11,424 nucleotides of DNA from Candidatus Egerieousia excrementavium (GCA_017694275.1 JADINB010000110.1:1-11424), one strand, 5' to 3'. Counted from the stretch's first letter, positions 1 to 9,330 are shown. Notes: generated from the letters alone by a model not told the origin. Translations and numbers: made by a program.

Positions 1-94
1 GTACAATGCCTCACTTAAGAACAATTCGCTCAATAAATAATCAGAACTATATAAGATATAATAAAATGAAAATCAATATCATAATGCAAAATTT
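1..94. other. AT-rich 5' flank, no firm gene
   Basis: This short AT-rich stretch precedes the metallophosphoesterase. Two plus-strand frames close early (TAA at 16-18 and at 38-40). The third frame is open from the window edge to a TGA at 96-98, which would overlap the ATG at 95 as ATGA. That frame would give about 31 residues rich in Asn, Ile and Lys, with no recognisable motif. It could be the tail of an upstream gene or simply a chance open frame in AT-rich DNA. I see no convincing TAnnTTTG promoter or terminator here. Confidence 0.3.
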
Positions 95-1099
95 ATGAAA
101 TTCCTAAAAGTTATGATAATGTTGTTCATCGTTGCAGTTCTGCTCTTTCCCACTCTGATGTTCATCAGGGAAGAAATGCACGCCAACAAATTCTTCCATA
201 TACTCTATACTGCAAGTTCCATATGGCTTGCAATAACGCTATATCTTTCAGTATTGCTCATATTAGTATTGATTCTCAAACTGTTCGGCCTAATCATACC
301 CCACTCGTACGCCTTATGCTGCGCAATAGTCGCCATAATTCTCATATCAGGATACATAAACTTCACCACTCCGGCAATAAGGGAATTCAAAATAGAACTT
401 TCAGGCAAAAGCGGCCAGGGACACAGCCTGCGCATAGTTGCGGCAAGTGACATTCACTTAGGCTACGGCATAAACAAGGCAAGACTTGAAAAATATGTAT
501 CTCTGATCAACAGCCAGAATCCAGATCTGATACTGATAAGCGGAGATCTGGTGGATTCATCTGTAGAACCACTGTATGAGAGTAAAATGGAAGAGGAACT
601 CAGGCAGTTAAAGGCAAAATACGGTATCTACATGGTGCCGGGCAATCATGAATATATAAGCGGAATAGAAAAATGCGGGGAATTCATAAGGCATACACCG
701 ATAGTCATGCTCAGAGACAGCGTGATTACGATAGGCGGAAAGGTAAACATTGCCGGGCGCGATGACCGAAGCAACCGCAACAGGAAAACCGTAAGGGAAC
801 TCCTGACCGCAGCAGACAGTACGCTTCCGGTCATAATACTCGACCACCAGCCGGCCGACAAAGAGGTTGAGGATGCGGTAAAACAAAAAGCCACACTTGC
901 GCTTTACGGACACACCCATAAAGGACAAATATGGCCTTTTTCTCTATTGACAAGGGCTATATACACCCACAACTACGGCTACCGGAAGATAGGGAAGACC
1001 CATATCTATGTCTCGTCCGGATTAGGGCTTTGGGGGCCGCCCCTGCGCATAGGCAGCAGGAGCGAAATAGCCGTCATAGACTTTACTTTGCGCAATTAG
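95..1099 (+). CDS. Membrane-anchored calcineurin-like metallophosphoesterase
   Basis: The 334-residue protein belongs to the binuclear metallophosphoesterase superfamily. Three hydrophobic stretches at about residues 5-25, 38-62 and 72-90 would anchor it in the inner membrane, with the catalytic domain from about residue 112. The metal-binding motifs are all visible in order: SDIH (Asp119, His121), SGDL (Asp151), GNHE (Asn184, His185), DHQP (His251) and GHTHKGQ (His273, His275). Membrane-linked relatives such as YkuE act on phosphoester or lipid pyrophosphate substrates, but the substrate here cannot be told from sequence. The ATG at 95 is the first in-frame start after the TAA at 62-64. The N-terminus may lack one membrane helix that I recall in related proteins, which is a family impression and not a measurement. 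It is the only plus-strand gene and converges on the fumarase gene, with the two ends overlapping by 17 bases. Confidence 0.9.
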   Translation: MKFLKVMIMLFIVAVLLFPTLMFIREEMHANKFFHILYTASSIWLAITLYLSVLLILVLILKLFGLIIPHSYALCCAIVAIILISGYINFTTPAIREFKIELSGKSGQGHSLRIVAASDIHLGYGINKARLEKYVSLINSQNPDLILISGDLVDSSVEPLYESKMEEELRQLKAKYGIYMVPGNHEYISGIEKCGEFIRHTPIVMLRDSVITIGGKVNIAGRDDRSNRNRKTVRELLTAADSTLPVIILDHQPADKEVEDAVKQKATLALYGHTHKGQIWPFSLLTRAIYTHNYGYRKIGKTHIYVSSGLGLWGPPLRIGSRSEIAVIDFTLRN

Positions 1100-2708
1100 G
1101 TTTCAACTGCGTAAAGAAGTCGTTACCCTTGTCATCCACAAGGATGAATGCAGGGAAGTTCTCCACTTCTATTTTCCAGATTGCCTCCATGCCGAGTTCG
1201 GGATACTCCAGACACTCTACGCTCTTGATATTCTCCTTTGCCAGGATGGCTGCCGGGCCACCTATGCTGCCGAGATAGAACCCGCCATGCTTCTTGCAGG
1301 CATCTGTAACCTGCTGGCTTCTGTTTCCCTTTGCAATCATAATCATGCTGCCGCCATGAGACTGGAAGAGGTCTACATAACTGTCCATGCGCCCAGCCGT
1401 AGTAGGGCCGAACGAACCGCTGGGCATCCCTTTGGGAGTCTTTGCAGGGCCGGCATAGTAAATGGGATGCTCTTTCATATAATCGGGCAGACCTTCGCCC
1501 TTGTCTATCCTCTCTTTAAGTTTCGCATGGGCTATATCCCTGCCCACGATGATTGTTCCGTTCAAAAGCAACGGAGTAGAAACCGGATATTTGCTCAAAT
1601 CTGCAAGCACCTCTTTCATGGGGCGGTTAAGGTCTATCACAACACCATGGCTGTGCTTTGCTCCAAGATACTTTTCGGGAATAAGTCTTGCGGGATTGCT
1701 GTCGAGCGTCTCCAGCCATATTCCATCCTTGTTTATCTTGCCTTTTATGTTTCTGTCTGCGCTGCAGCTTACCCCCATTCCCACAGGGCATGAAGCGCCA
1801 TGACGGGGCAAACGTATAACTCTGATATCATGTGCAAAATATTTTCCGCCGAACTGAGCTCCAAGGCCTATGTTCTGTGCCGCCTTCAAAAGTTTCTGCT
1901 CAAGATCCAGATCTCTGAAAGCGTGCCCGGCATCGCTGCCGTGCACAGGAAGCGAATCATAATATTTTGCAGAGGCAAGTTTGACGGTCTTCAGATTCAT
2001 CTCTGCAGACGTTCCGCCTATCACAAAGGCAATATGATATGGAGGACATGCTGCCGTTCCCAAAGTCTTCATCTTCTCTACAAGAAAACTTTCAAGTTTT
2101 TCAGGAGTGAGCAAAGCCTTTGTCTCCTGGAAAAGATACGTCTTGTTTGCAGAGCCGCCTCCCTTTGCGACAAAGAGGAACTTGTACTCGTCACCGTCTA
2201 TTGCATAAATATCTATCTGCGCGGGCAGATTGTTGCCGGAATTTTTCTCCTTGTACATATCCAGCGCCAGAGTCTGGGAATAACGCAGGTTATCTGTGGT
2301 ATATGTATCAAACACACCGTGTGACAAAGCAGCCTCGTCGCCGCCTCCGGTGTATACGTTCTGCCCCTTCTTTGCAACTATTGTCGCAGTACCGGTATCC
2401 TGACAGAGAGGAAGCTGCCCCTGAACGGCTACATTGGCATTAAGCAGAAAGGTAAGTGCGACAGCCTTGTCGTTCTGGCTGGCCTCTGGATCGCTGAGAA
2501 TCTTGGCAACCATATCATTATGTTCTGGACGAAGCATGAATGCCACGTCATGGAATGCCTGTCGGGCAATAAGCCTGAGCCCCTCGGGCTCTACTTTCAG
2601 AATCTTCTTGCCCTCAAAGTCGGCAACGCTTACATACTCTTTTGTAAGCAGATGATACTTTGTCGTATCTTCCCCCAACGGGAACATTTCATTATATTTA
2701 AACTCCAT
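1083..2708 (-). CDS. Class I (iron-sulfur) fumarate hydratase
   Basis: This 541-residue enzyme interconverts fumarate and malate in the cytoplasm, in the citric acid cycle or in the reductive branch that makes fumarate for succinate production. It is the single-chain class I type resembling E. coli FumA/FumB (548 residues), with the alpha and beta domains fused. Three cysteines fit the [4Fe-4S] ligands: Cys102 in LPLCQDTGT, Cys221 in TAACPPYH and Cys315 in [11 protein letters not shown]. Each is offset by three residues from the FumA positions I know (105, 224, 318). The C-terminal beta domain carries [14 protein letters not shown] and [13 protein letters not shown]. The gene begins 18 bases after the prfB stop, so it is probably the last gene of the minus-strand operon. 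The 18-base gap shows no terminator. The cluster makes the enzyme oxygen-sensitive in family terms, which suits an anaerobe. Confidence 0.95.
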   Translation of the reverse strand: MEFKYNEMFPLGEDTTKYHLLTKEYVSVADFEGKKILKVEPEGLRLIARQAFHDVAFMLRPEHNDMVAKILSDPEASQNDKAVALTFLLNANVAVQGQLPLCQDTGTATIVAKKGQNVYTGGGDEAALSHGVFDTYTTDNLRYSQTLALDMYKEKNSGNNLPAQIDIYAIDGDEYKFLFVAKGGGSANKTYLFQETKALLTPEKLESFLVEKMKTLGTAACPPYHIAFVIGGTSAEMNLKTVKLASAKYYDSLPVHGSDAGHAFRDLDLEQKLLKAAQNIGLGAQFGGKYFAHDIRVIRLPRHGASCPVGMGVSCSADRNIKGKINKDGIWLETLDSNPARLIPEKYLGAKHSHGVVIDLNRPMKEVLADLSKYPVSTPLLLNGTIIVGRDIAHAKLKERIDKGEGLPDYMKEHPIYYAGPAKTPKGMPSGSFGPTTAGRMDSYVDLFQSHGGSMIMIAKGNRSQQVTDACKKHGGFYLGSIGGPAAILAKENIKSVECLEYPELGMEAIWKIEVENFPAFILVDDKGNDFFTQLKPNCAK

Positions 2709-2726
2709 AACCGTAAATTTGTATTG

Positions 2727-3849
2727 TTATTGTTGATTATCGCCGTTTTCAAGCAGGTATCTGCGCATGAATTCATTCAAGTCTCCGTCGAGCACCGCCT
2801 GCGTGTCGGTTGTTTCATATCCTGTACGCAAATCCTTTACAAGCTTATATGGGTGCAGCACATAACTTCTTATCTGCGAGCCCCACTCGATTTTTTTCTT
2901 CTTTCCTTCCAGTTCTGCCTGCTTCTGCCTCTTTTTCTCCAGTTCCAGCTCATAAAGGTGAGATTTCAATATCCTCAAGGCATTCTGACGGTTGTCGAGT
3001 TGCGAGCGGGTTTCGGTATTTTCCACCACAATACCGCTCGGTATATGCCTTACACGTACACCGGTCTCCACCTTGTTTACATTCTGGCCGCCGGCACCGC
3101 TCGAACGGAATGTGTCCCATTCAAGGTCTGCCGGATTTATGTTAATTTCTATCGTCTCATCTACAAGCGGATAGACAAAAACCGAAGAGAATGTGGTCTG
3201 CCGTTTTCCCTGCGCATTAAAGGGGGAGATTCTCACGAGCCTGTGGACACCGTTTTCAGACTTAAGATAGCCGTAGGCGAAATCTCCCTCAATCTCCACC
3301 GTAGCCGATTTGATTCCAGCCTCATCGCCGTCTATCACATCGTATACCGAAACCTTGTAGCCGTTCCTCTCGCCCCACCGGGTATACATTCTGAGCAGCA
3401 TCATGCTCCAGTCGTTGCTCTCCGTACCGCCTGCGCCTGAATTGATTTTCAGCAGTGCCCCGAGATTGTCTCCTTCTCCTCCCAGCATGCTCTTCAACTC
3501 TATCTCCTCTATCTGTCTGAGTACTTTTGCATACTCTGCATCCAGTTCCTGCTCCTCCGGAGAATTTTCATGCCAGTCGCCTTTGTTCCGTTCGGGGGCG
3601 ACCATCTCGTATAGAGCCTGCAAGTCTTCAAGAGCCCCATTCGCCCTGTCTATTGAATTTACCCAATACTTGACCGTGGAGAGTTTTTTAAGAAACGCCT
3701 CCGCTTCAGAGGGGTTGTTCCAGAACCCCTCTTCCATTGATTTTTCTGTACCCTGCCTTGCCTCTTCTACCTTTGAAGCGTAGTCAAAGAGACCTCCTCA
3801 AGGCATCAAGCCTCTCAACCAAAGCAGATATGTTTTCCTGTTGAATCAT
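2727..3849 (-). CDS. prfB: Peptide chain release factor 2, with programmed +1 frameshift
   Basis: RF2 recognises UAA and UGA stop codons and triggers hydrolysis of the finished peptide on the ribosome. The full product is about 373 residues (E. coli 365), made from 21 zero-frame codons beginning at the ATG at 3849, a +1 shift at the in-frame TGA 3786-3784, and the long frame ending at 2727. A call beginning at the internal ATG at 3737 would lose the first 37 residues. In the joined protein the stop-reading tripeptide SPF falls at about 208-210 and the catalytic GGQ (RSSGAGGQNVNKVETG) at about 253-255, three residues beyond the E. coli positions. SPF rather than PxT identifies RF2 and not RF1. 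The start codon overlaps the recX stop (ATGA, 3849-3846), so translation may be coupled. Fumarase follows after 18 bases. Confidence 0.96.
3784..3798 (-). promoter_or_regulatory. prfB +1 recoding site (SD-like stimulator, CTT slip codon, TGA)
   Basis: Read on the minus strand the site is AGGAGG-TCT-CTT-TGA followed by C. It matches the classical E. coli prfB site (AGGGGG-TAT-CTT-TGA-C) in layout: a Shine-Dalgarno-like hexamer, a three-base gap, the CTT slip codon, and a TGA with the poor-context C after it. Slippage of one base places GAC (Asp) in frame and continues as DYASKVEEARQG. In family terms, low RF2 slows termination at this TGA and raises frameshifting, giving autogenous control. 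The internal SD-like hexamer stands out because the other starts in the window rarely have one. Confidence 0.93.
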
Positions 3850-4349
3850 ATTTCATCTTTATTTGAGGCGAAGTTAGTCATTATTACAGAATCAAACAAC
3901 TTGCAGGCCATTTCATATTCAAATCCGCGAGAAAGTGCATATCTTATACATTTCGCTCTCTTCTGAGAAGAGGATTCATTATTTTTCAATGACCTGTATT
4001 TGTTTTCCAACAATATGGCAAGCCTTTTCGCTCCCACATCGTTATCGAATTCCTCCTCTATCGCCCTCTCAATTATGGTATCGGGAAGAGCCATGCTTTT
4101 TAACTTATATGCAATCTTCACCCTCCCCCAGCCGTCTATCCTGTTTTTGTCCCGTACATACGCGGCTGCAAACCGGGAGTCATCCAAAAAGCCCTGTTTT
4201 TGCAGGACATCAATTATAGACTCTGCATCGGAGCGTTGCAACTCGCCTTTTGCAACCAGCCTGTTTAACGACTTCTCTATTGTACCGGTACAATACTCAG
4301 CTCTGGAGCATCGCATCATATACATGTTCAGAACCTTCTCCCTGATCAT
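3846..4349 (-). CDS. recX: RecX family regulator of RecA
   Basis: RecX binds RecA filaments and limits their extension, so it tempers recombination and the SOS response in the cytoplasm. The 167-residue product shows the helical three-repeat pattern of the family: CSRAEYC near the N-terminus, then GFLDDSRFAAAYVRDK and the signature WGRVKIAYKL, then a third repeat near RGFEYEMACKLFD. The start is uncertain. A GTG at 4370 would add seven residues, and an ATG at 4325 lies eight bases after a purine-rich AGGGAGAAGG and would remove eight. I chose 4349 because a leading IREKVLN before CSRAEYC resembles the N-termini I recall for Bacteroides RecX. The gene begins 24 bases after the upstream beta-propeller stop and its TGA overlaps the prfB ATG. 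No recA is in the window. Confidence 0.88.
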   Translation of the reverse strand: MIREKVLNMYMMRCSRAEYCTGTIEKSLNRLVAKGELQRSDAESIIDVLQKQGFLDDSRFAAAYVRDKNRIDGWGRVKIAYKLKSMALPDTIIERAIEEEFDNDVGAKRLAILLENKYRSLKNNESSSQKRAKCIRYALSRGFEYEMACKLFDSVIMTNFASNKDEI

Positions 4350-4373
4350 ATTACATATAAACCAACACACATA

Positions 4374-5594
4374 TCACTTTTTCAACGTCACCTCAACCAA
4401 TACCGGATTGGAATCTTCGGTAAGCTGCGCTGCAACCCGTTTCATCTGTACGGAACTGCTCTTTTCCGCCGCCTCCATGAAATCAATGGCATCTACCAGC
4501 TGGTACATCTTGTCTTCATATATCACGTGGGGCCAGAAAGGGGCGCCGCCGTCAAGGTCGTTGGTAAAACCGTTCAACATGGCATCGCCTTTAGACTTGG
4601 GGGCATAAGCCTTGTTTGAAGCAACGTCATATATAAAGGGAATCATTCTCTCATTCAGGGAGAGCCTTTCATCCATATCGACCGGAATAAGCAGCCGCAG
4701 GCAGAAGAAACGGGAATTGCCGAATCTCGAGCCTTCGGGGAGAATATGGATTCCTTCACCGGAATGGCAATCTTCATAGGCCGATTCATCCCTGAACTTT
4801 CCGAAATCGAGAAAATAACGGGCCTGTTTTTTAAAATCGCCCTTTACGGAGTAAACAGTGTCTGTCGCCTGGCTTATTATATAGCCTTCGCCGCCGCATT
4901 TAAAGATATCATAGCGGCAATTCGTACTGCTCCTTCTGCCTGCAAACATGGAATACTCTGTATGCAAATCTCCCGCCGTCATGGATTTTTTAAAAATCCT
5001 GTCTTTTCCGGCAACATAAATCTCCTCTTTCGATTCCTGCATATTGTTTACAGAAATCAAAAGAGAATCCGGCCCGACATACAATACCCTCGGGTGTCTT
5101 ACATAGCCCGGCAATGGAACGGAATGGAGATAACCGCCATCCTTGCCATAGACCAGAATTTCAACGAACATATTTGCCACGGCAATGTTTCCGGAATTAT
5201 AATCCATGTCTGAATCTACAAGACCAACACACTCCCCCGGGCCGCGGCCGTGCCTTATGAACGTAGAGACAAAAGCACCGTCATTGCCATATTTGTAGCA
5301 GCCCGTTCCGTTAGTATCGTTTTTGCTTACAAGATAATATTCGCCATCCTTTACATAGAGGGAGATATCCGCGGCCTCAGGAAGGTATATAAGCCCCGTC
5401 TCCAACGGGATATATTTTATAGAGGTTGCATAACGGCTGAGATTCAAACCTTCGCGCTCTTTCAGAGCCGACTCGGCATCTATTACCCTAACTCCTGAGG
5501 AGGCGAAAATCTGCGTTCCCAACAATATCGCCGCAACTGTTAAAAAGCTGCGCATCGATTTAATTGTCAAAATCTTTTTTATAACCGCATTCAT
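4374..5594 (-). CDS. Exported 6-bladed beta-propeller protein (paralogue 1)
   Basis: The 406-residue protein resembles the Bacteroidota 6-bladed beta-propeller family (PF17170-like, my recognition from motifs). It has a basic N-terminus and a hydrophobic stretch at about residues 16-30 ending in QIFASSG, consistent with a type I signal peptide. There is no lipobox, unlike its neighbour. A restart at Met14 (5555) would also leave a usable signal. The mature part opens with SRYATSIKYIPLET, typical of the family, and carries the GRGPGE turn at 116-121 and repeated aromatic and glycine-rich blade strands. The last 60 or so residues (from VNDLDGG to EVTLKK) are strikingly like the same region of the upstream paralogue. 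Function is unknown, and scaffolding or ligand binding at the envelope is the usual guess. It begins 54 bases after the paralogue stop and is followed closely by recX. Confidence 0.85.
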   Translation of the reverse strand: MNAVIKKILTIKSMRSFLTVAAILLGTQIFASSGVRVIDAESALKEREGLNLSRYATSIKYIPLETGLIYLPEAADISLYVKDGEYYLVSKNDTNGTGCYKYGNDGAFVSTFIRHGRGPGECVGLVDSDMDYNSGNIAVANMFVEILVYGKDGGYLHSVPLPGYVRHPRVLYVGPDSLLISVNNMQESKEEIYVAGKDRIFKKSMTAGDLHTEYSMFAGRRSSTNCRYDIFKCGGEGYIISQATDTVYSVKGDFKKQARYFLDFGKFRDESAYEDCHSGEGIHILPEGSRFGNSRFFCLRLLIPVDMDERLSLNERMIPFIYDVASNKAYAPKSKGDAMLNGFTNDLDGGAPFWPHVIYEDKMYQLVDAIDFMEAAEKSSSVQMKRVAAQLTEDSNPVLVEVTLKK

Positions 5595-5648
5595 TACATA
5601 CTATATTCTATCTCCGTATCGCTACCCGGCACACACCGACATGTCCAA

Positions 5649-6908
5649 TTATTTGAGCGTAACCTCTATCAGCACCGGGTTGGAATCTTCGGTAAGCTGC
5701 GCCGCTACACGTTTCATCCCGGATGAATCGCTCTCCTGCGCCGCCTCCATGAAATCAATGGCATCCACCAGCTGATACATTTTTCCGTTTTCGATGAAAG
5801 AGGGGCAGAATGCCATACCGCCGTCCAAATCGTTTACGAAAGAGGAGATTTCTGAAGAGCCGTTCTGGGCAAGAACGTCAAAACTGCCACCGGCCTTATC
5901 GTAAACAAATATTACCCATGCCCTTTTTGAGCTATTTTCCGGCAAATCAAAATCCGGAAGATTCTTGAACGGCACTATTCCCTTTATAAGGACAAAATTG
6001 TCTGTCTCAAAAAAATCATTGCTTAAAAAGGTGATACTCTCAGAAAGATCCGGCGTATCATAAACAAGCGGGGCATATTTCCCGAGACTCACCCTATATC
6101 TTACGTCTCTGGAATAATCTTTCATATCGTAGGCATACACTGTATCCATAGCGCCTTTTACCACATTTATTTTGCCGTCATAAAGATAACATCCGCTCGA
6201 TTTACTGTTGTTGATAATTCCGACCGTTCCACCCATTGAAATATGCACAGCGATACTGTGCTCCTTTCCCAGCGGAAAATCAGAAAGGAGCCTTCCAGTA
6301 CTGTCTACAATACGGAGATGCTCGATTCTCACGCCCGCACTATCGAAAACAGAAGTTATTGCCGCATAATTTTTTTTTCCCGCACACTCTATATCACTTG
6401 CCCTTTGCATACCGATATTTCCATAACCTTCCAAATCTCTGACAAAGCCACCGTCTCCATTGTAAATTACAGATTTATTAAGAGTCATAACTCCTATTTG
6501 CGTCTCTTCGCCGCGTTCATCTAAAAACAGGCCTCCTGCACTAAGATATTCTCCCGGGCCGCGCCCCTTGTTACCCAGTCTTCTCACGAACCTGCCGTCT
6601 GCAGAAAAGACCTTTACCTCTCCGCCGCCGGCAACCGATGTCAGATAAAAATATCTGCCGTCTGTTTTCAGATGCCCTACGGAGCCTATAACCGAATTTT
6701 CATTTGTCTGGAGCGGAATATACCTTATGGAAGAGGCATACTTTCCCAAATTCATCTCCACGGCATTCCCGTCCAACGCCTGCTCCATGTCCAGGACAAT
6801 GCATCCGTCTGCATCTGCCGCTCCGCCGTTATTGCTTCCGCATGAAAAAAGCAGCGGCAACAGGGCAACTGCAAAAAGCGGATAAAATATGTTGAATGGA
6901 TTTTTCAT
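5649..6908 (-). CDS. 6-bladed beta-propeller lipoprotein (paralogue 2)
   Basis: The 419-residue product begins at the ATG at 6908. An upstream in-frame codon near 7010 would add 34 residues without a signal character, so I reject that start. From 6908 the protein opens MKNPFNIFYPLFAVALL and then LLFSC, a lipobox with lipid-modified Cys23. The residues after it (GSNNGG) lack the acidic or Lys-Asp/Glu-type export signal described for surface lipoproteins in this phylum, so a periplasm-facing anchor is as likely as surface display. The family start GKYASSIRYIPLQT, the GRGPGE turn at 115-120 and glycine-rich blade strands mark it as a paralogue of the next gene. The C-terminal VNDLDGG...EVTLK segment is nearly shared with it. 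Function is unknown. It follows the patatin gene after 103 bases. Confidence 0.87.
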   Translation of the reverse strand: MKNPFNIFYPLFAVALLPLLFSCGSNNGGAADADGCIVLDMEQALDGNAVEMNLGKYASSIRYIPLQTNENSVIGSVGHLKTDGRYFYLTSVAGGGEVKVFSADGRFVRRLGNKGRGPGEYLSAGGLFLDERGEETQIGVMTLNKSVIYNGDGGFVRDLEGYGNIGMQRASDIECAGKKNYAAITSVFDSAGVRIEHLRIVDSTGRLLSDFPLGKEHSIAVHISMGGTVGIINNSKSSGCYLYDGKINVVKGAMDTVYAYDMKDYSRDVRYRVSLGKYAPLVYDTPDLSESITFLSNDFFETDNFVLIKGIVPFKNLPDFDLPENSSKRAWVIFVYDKAGGSFDVLAQNGSSEISSFVNDLDGGMAFCPSFIENGKMYQLVDAIDFMEAAQESDSSGMKRVAAQLTEDSNPVLIEVTLK

Positions 6909-7011
6909 AACGCAATCGATTTTAAAAATTTGAAATTCATCTATGAAACAATGCGTAAATTTACGACAAATATCGTTAGCATCCAATAGGATGGATGGAT
7001 GACAGAGCATT
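6909..7011 (-). promoter_or_regulatory. Intergenic spacer with 12-base palindrome upstream of the lipoprotein gene
   Basis: This is the widest gap in the minus-strand gene run, and so a likely place for an internal promoter. It holds a perfect 12-base palindrome, CGTAAATTTACG, at 6954-6965, about 45 bases upstream of the lipoprotein ATG, and a TATTTG a few bases further upstream on the minus strand. I do not find a full TAnnTTTG with a correctly spaced TTTG, so neither promoter nor operator is established. Confidence 0.25.
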
Positions 7012-9330
7012 CTAAAAATAATGACCTATGCTGAAATAGAGCCCCACTTTTTTATTGTAGTCAGACCAGTGACAATCCAGGCTCAAAGGACCGAAGCGGG
7101 TGTTGTAAACATATTTTAAGGCCGTTCCCCAATAACCGGAACCATTGGGGCTGAACATGTTCTCAAAAACGTCTCCCTCCCGCATGTAGTTTACGATACC
7201 GTAAAGATAATGTTTGTCTTTTATCTTGCCCCGCAAGTCTATCCGGCCGACAATGATGTTCTGGAAAAACTCCTCGGCATAATTTATCCCCATGAAAGGA
7301 ATCTGCTGCGAGATATAACGTCCCGGTTCACTGCCACCTGCAAAATTCATATATGGCATATAGAGCGAATGGCCTATATAAGACCTGTAGTAGACCGACG
7401 GCAGAAGAGTCATTCTTTCCGAAAGCGGAATCGCACCGTTAAGGTTCAGCTTGACAGTGGCAAATATCGCATTCTTCTTGCTGAATTCAGGCTGGAACAG
7501 AGATGCCGATGCATCGAATGCAACACCGCGTGTGGCAAATGTCCTGTTGTCGCGGTTGTCCATCTTTGCATTTATGAAATAACTCAAAAAAGACTTCACG
7601 TTCAAATCCGGAGCAAAATTTTCCGGATTTTCACTGGAAAGCATGTGAGTATAGTTGAAAGCCTCAAAACGCACACCGCCGCTGAAATCGAAATTTCTCA
7701 GGAACATGTTCGACAGCGACAACTCGACATTATGGTAAAGAAACGACATGTACCGCGAAAGCTCTCCACGGCTGTATATGTTCATATCGGTAGACTTGAA
7801 CATGTATGAGAGGTTAAGTTTGGGAAAGTTTCTGAATACATAGCTGTACTCGGCCTTCCCGTATGCATTGTAGCTCAACCGTCCGGTAAGTGCAAGACGG
7901 GAGCCGAAGAGATCTCTTGTACTTATTCCAAGATGAAGAAGCATTGCTGCAGCCTCCTCCGAATCGAAACGGGCACCCATCGCAACGATATTGGCCGGAC
8001 CCTTTACAAACTCGAGAGTAAGATCCTGGGCGCCTTCCGTCAGAAGCGACCGGCTTATCTTATATGTGACTGAAGAAAAAGCATTGGTTCCGTAAAGTAT
8101 TGATATGGCTCTGTCTATCTCTGTCCCTGAAACATAACTGTTTTCTCTCAGCCCGGATTCTTTCAAAAGCCATTCGCCGTCTGCGCTTGAAACTCCCACA
8201 CAATGGATGTCTGCTATGTAAAACGTATCTCTGCGCACAACAGAAGCCCTTCTGTAATCCCTTTCCGATGTTTTCAGGCCATCCTCCGCACGCGCCCTTG
8301 CCAGTTTTTCAAGAACCTCTCTCTGCACTGACGCGGCGCTGTACCCTCTCTCGAAAAGTGTATTTATTGCAGCAGAATTGAAACTGTATGTGCTGAAACC
8401 TGTCACATCTGGATTTATGTAAATGTCTACATCATGTACATTGTCCAGGTATCTTTCATTTCCCATGAGAGAGACAATCTGGCTGAATATTTCCGTTATG
8501 GATTTAAGTTCTTCAGATTTATAAAGGTCATTCTGGATATCCACTCCAATGACTATGTCGGCACCAAGACTGCGTGCAACATCTACCGGAAAATTATTTA
8601 CCATGCCGCCGTCGGCAAGCACCCTGCCGTTTATTGTTGCAGGGGCGAAAAAGCCGGGAATGGCCATCGTGGCCCTCAACGACAACGGAAGATAACCATC
8701 TTTCAGCACAGCCTCCTCGCCGGTTTCCAAGTCTGTTGCCACACAACAGAATGGAACAGGAAATTCCAGGAAATCAACAGAATCCTGATAACCGCCGCAT
8801 AACCCGGTAAGGAGATTCAGAATATTCTGGCCGTTTACTACCCCTGAAGGAAGGCTGGCGGCTGGCGTATCATTATTCGCGAGGTTGTCTTTTTTGTCGG
8901 CCTTGAACGTAAAAAACGGCAACTGCAGGAAATAGACCTGGTCCATAGCCTTCTGAGAAAACTCCATATTTTTTCTGAGCGTACTGTTGCTCAGAACATA
9001 GCCCCAGTCCATTTCAGAAATTATTTTCTTGAGTGCCTCTGCGTCATATCCAATTGAATACAGGCCGCCGACAATACCGCCAATGCTGGTTCCCACTATC
9101 ATGTCTACCTTCAGTCCACACTCTTCAAGACATTTCAACACACCTATGTGGGCCGCACCCTTGGCACCGCCTCCGCAAAGCACCAGTGCTACCTTTTTAC
9201 CTCTCAACTGCTCTTCTGAAAGTGAAAAGACCTTGCAGCCTGTCGAATCGGCGACCGTTCCCGGACAACCGGCCATGGCAGGACCGCACAGCCCTGACAG
9301 CAACAGCAATATGGCCAAAAACCGTTTCAT
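7012..9330 (-). CDS. Patatin-like phospholipase with POTRA and Omp85 barrel (type Vd autotransporter-like)
   Basis: The 772-residue protein joins a lipid hydrolase to an outer-membrane barrel, the layout of PlpD and FplA (type Vd secretion). A signal peptide (MKRFLAILLLLSGLCGPAMA) is followed by the patatin domain at about 45-300: the oxyanion motif CGGGAKG (52-58), the nucleophile motif GTSIG (Ser82) and the dyad motif DGG (Asp240). A single POTRA domain spans about 370-443, and the rest is amphipathic strands of an Omp85/BamA-type barrel, ending in Phe as outer-membrane barrels commonly do. In characterised relatives the enzyme has phospholipase A activity and may be exposed or released. 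The start at 9330 is chosen because it gives the signal peptide at residue 1 and forms ATGA with the rlmN stop. An upstream ATG at 9366 would put 12 polar residues before the signal. Confidence 0.92.
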   Translation of the reverse strand: MKRFLAILLLLSGLCGPAMAGCPGTVADSTGCKVFSLSEEQLRGKKVALVLCGGGAKGAAHIGVLKCLEECGLKVDMIVGTSIGGIVGGLYSIGYDAEALKKIISEMDWGYVLSNSTLRKNMEFSQKAMDQVYFLQLPFFTFKADKKDNLANNDTPAASLPSGVVNGQNILNLLTGLCGGYQDSVDFLEFPVPFCCVATDLETGEEAVLKDGYLPLSLRATMAIPGFFAPATINGRVLADGGMVNNFPVDVARSLGADIVIGVDIQNDLYKSEELKSITEIFSQIVSLMGNERYLDNVHDVDIYINPDVTGFSTYSFNSAAINTLFERGYSAASVQREVLEKLARARAEDGLKTSERDYRRASVVRRDTFYIADIHCVGVSSADGEWLLKESGLRENSYVSGTEIDRAISILYGTNAFSSVTYKISRSLLTEGAQDLTLEFVKGPANIVAMGARFDSEEAAAMLLHLGISTRDLFGSRLALTGRLSYNAYGKAEYSYVFRNFPKLNLSYMFKSTDMNIYSRGELSRYMSFLYHNVELSLSNMFLRNFDFSGGVRFEAFNYTHMLSSENPENFAPDLNVKSFLSYFINAKMDNRDNRTFATRGVAFDASASLFQPEFSKKNAIFATVKLNLNGAIPLSERMTLLPSVYYRSYIGHSLYMPYMNFAGGSEPGRYISQQIPFMGINYAEEFFQNIIVGRIDLRGKIKDKHYLYGIVNYMREGDVFENMFSPNGSGYWGTALKYVYNTRFGPLSLDCHWSDYNKKVGLYFSIGHYF

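Noticed and set aside
2727..3737. prfB as a simple gene starting at the ATG at 3737
   Set aside because: It lacks the conserved N-terminal helix, and a complete frameshift site with an in-frame ATG lies directly upstream.
6909..7010. N-terminal extension of the beta-propeller lipoprotein from near 7010
   Set aside because: It would place 34 residues ahead of a clear lipoprotein signal peptide and lipobox that begin at the ATG at 6908.
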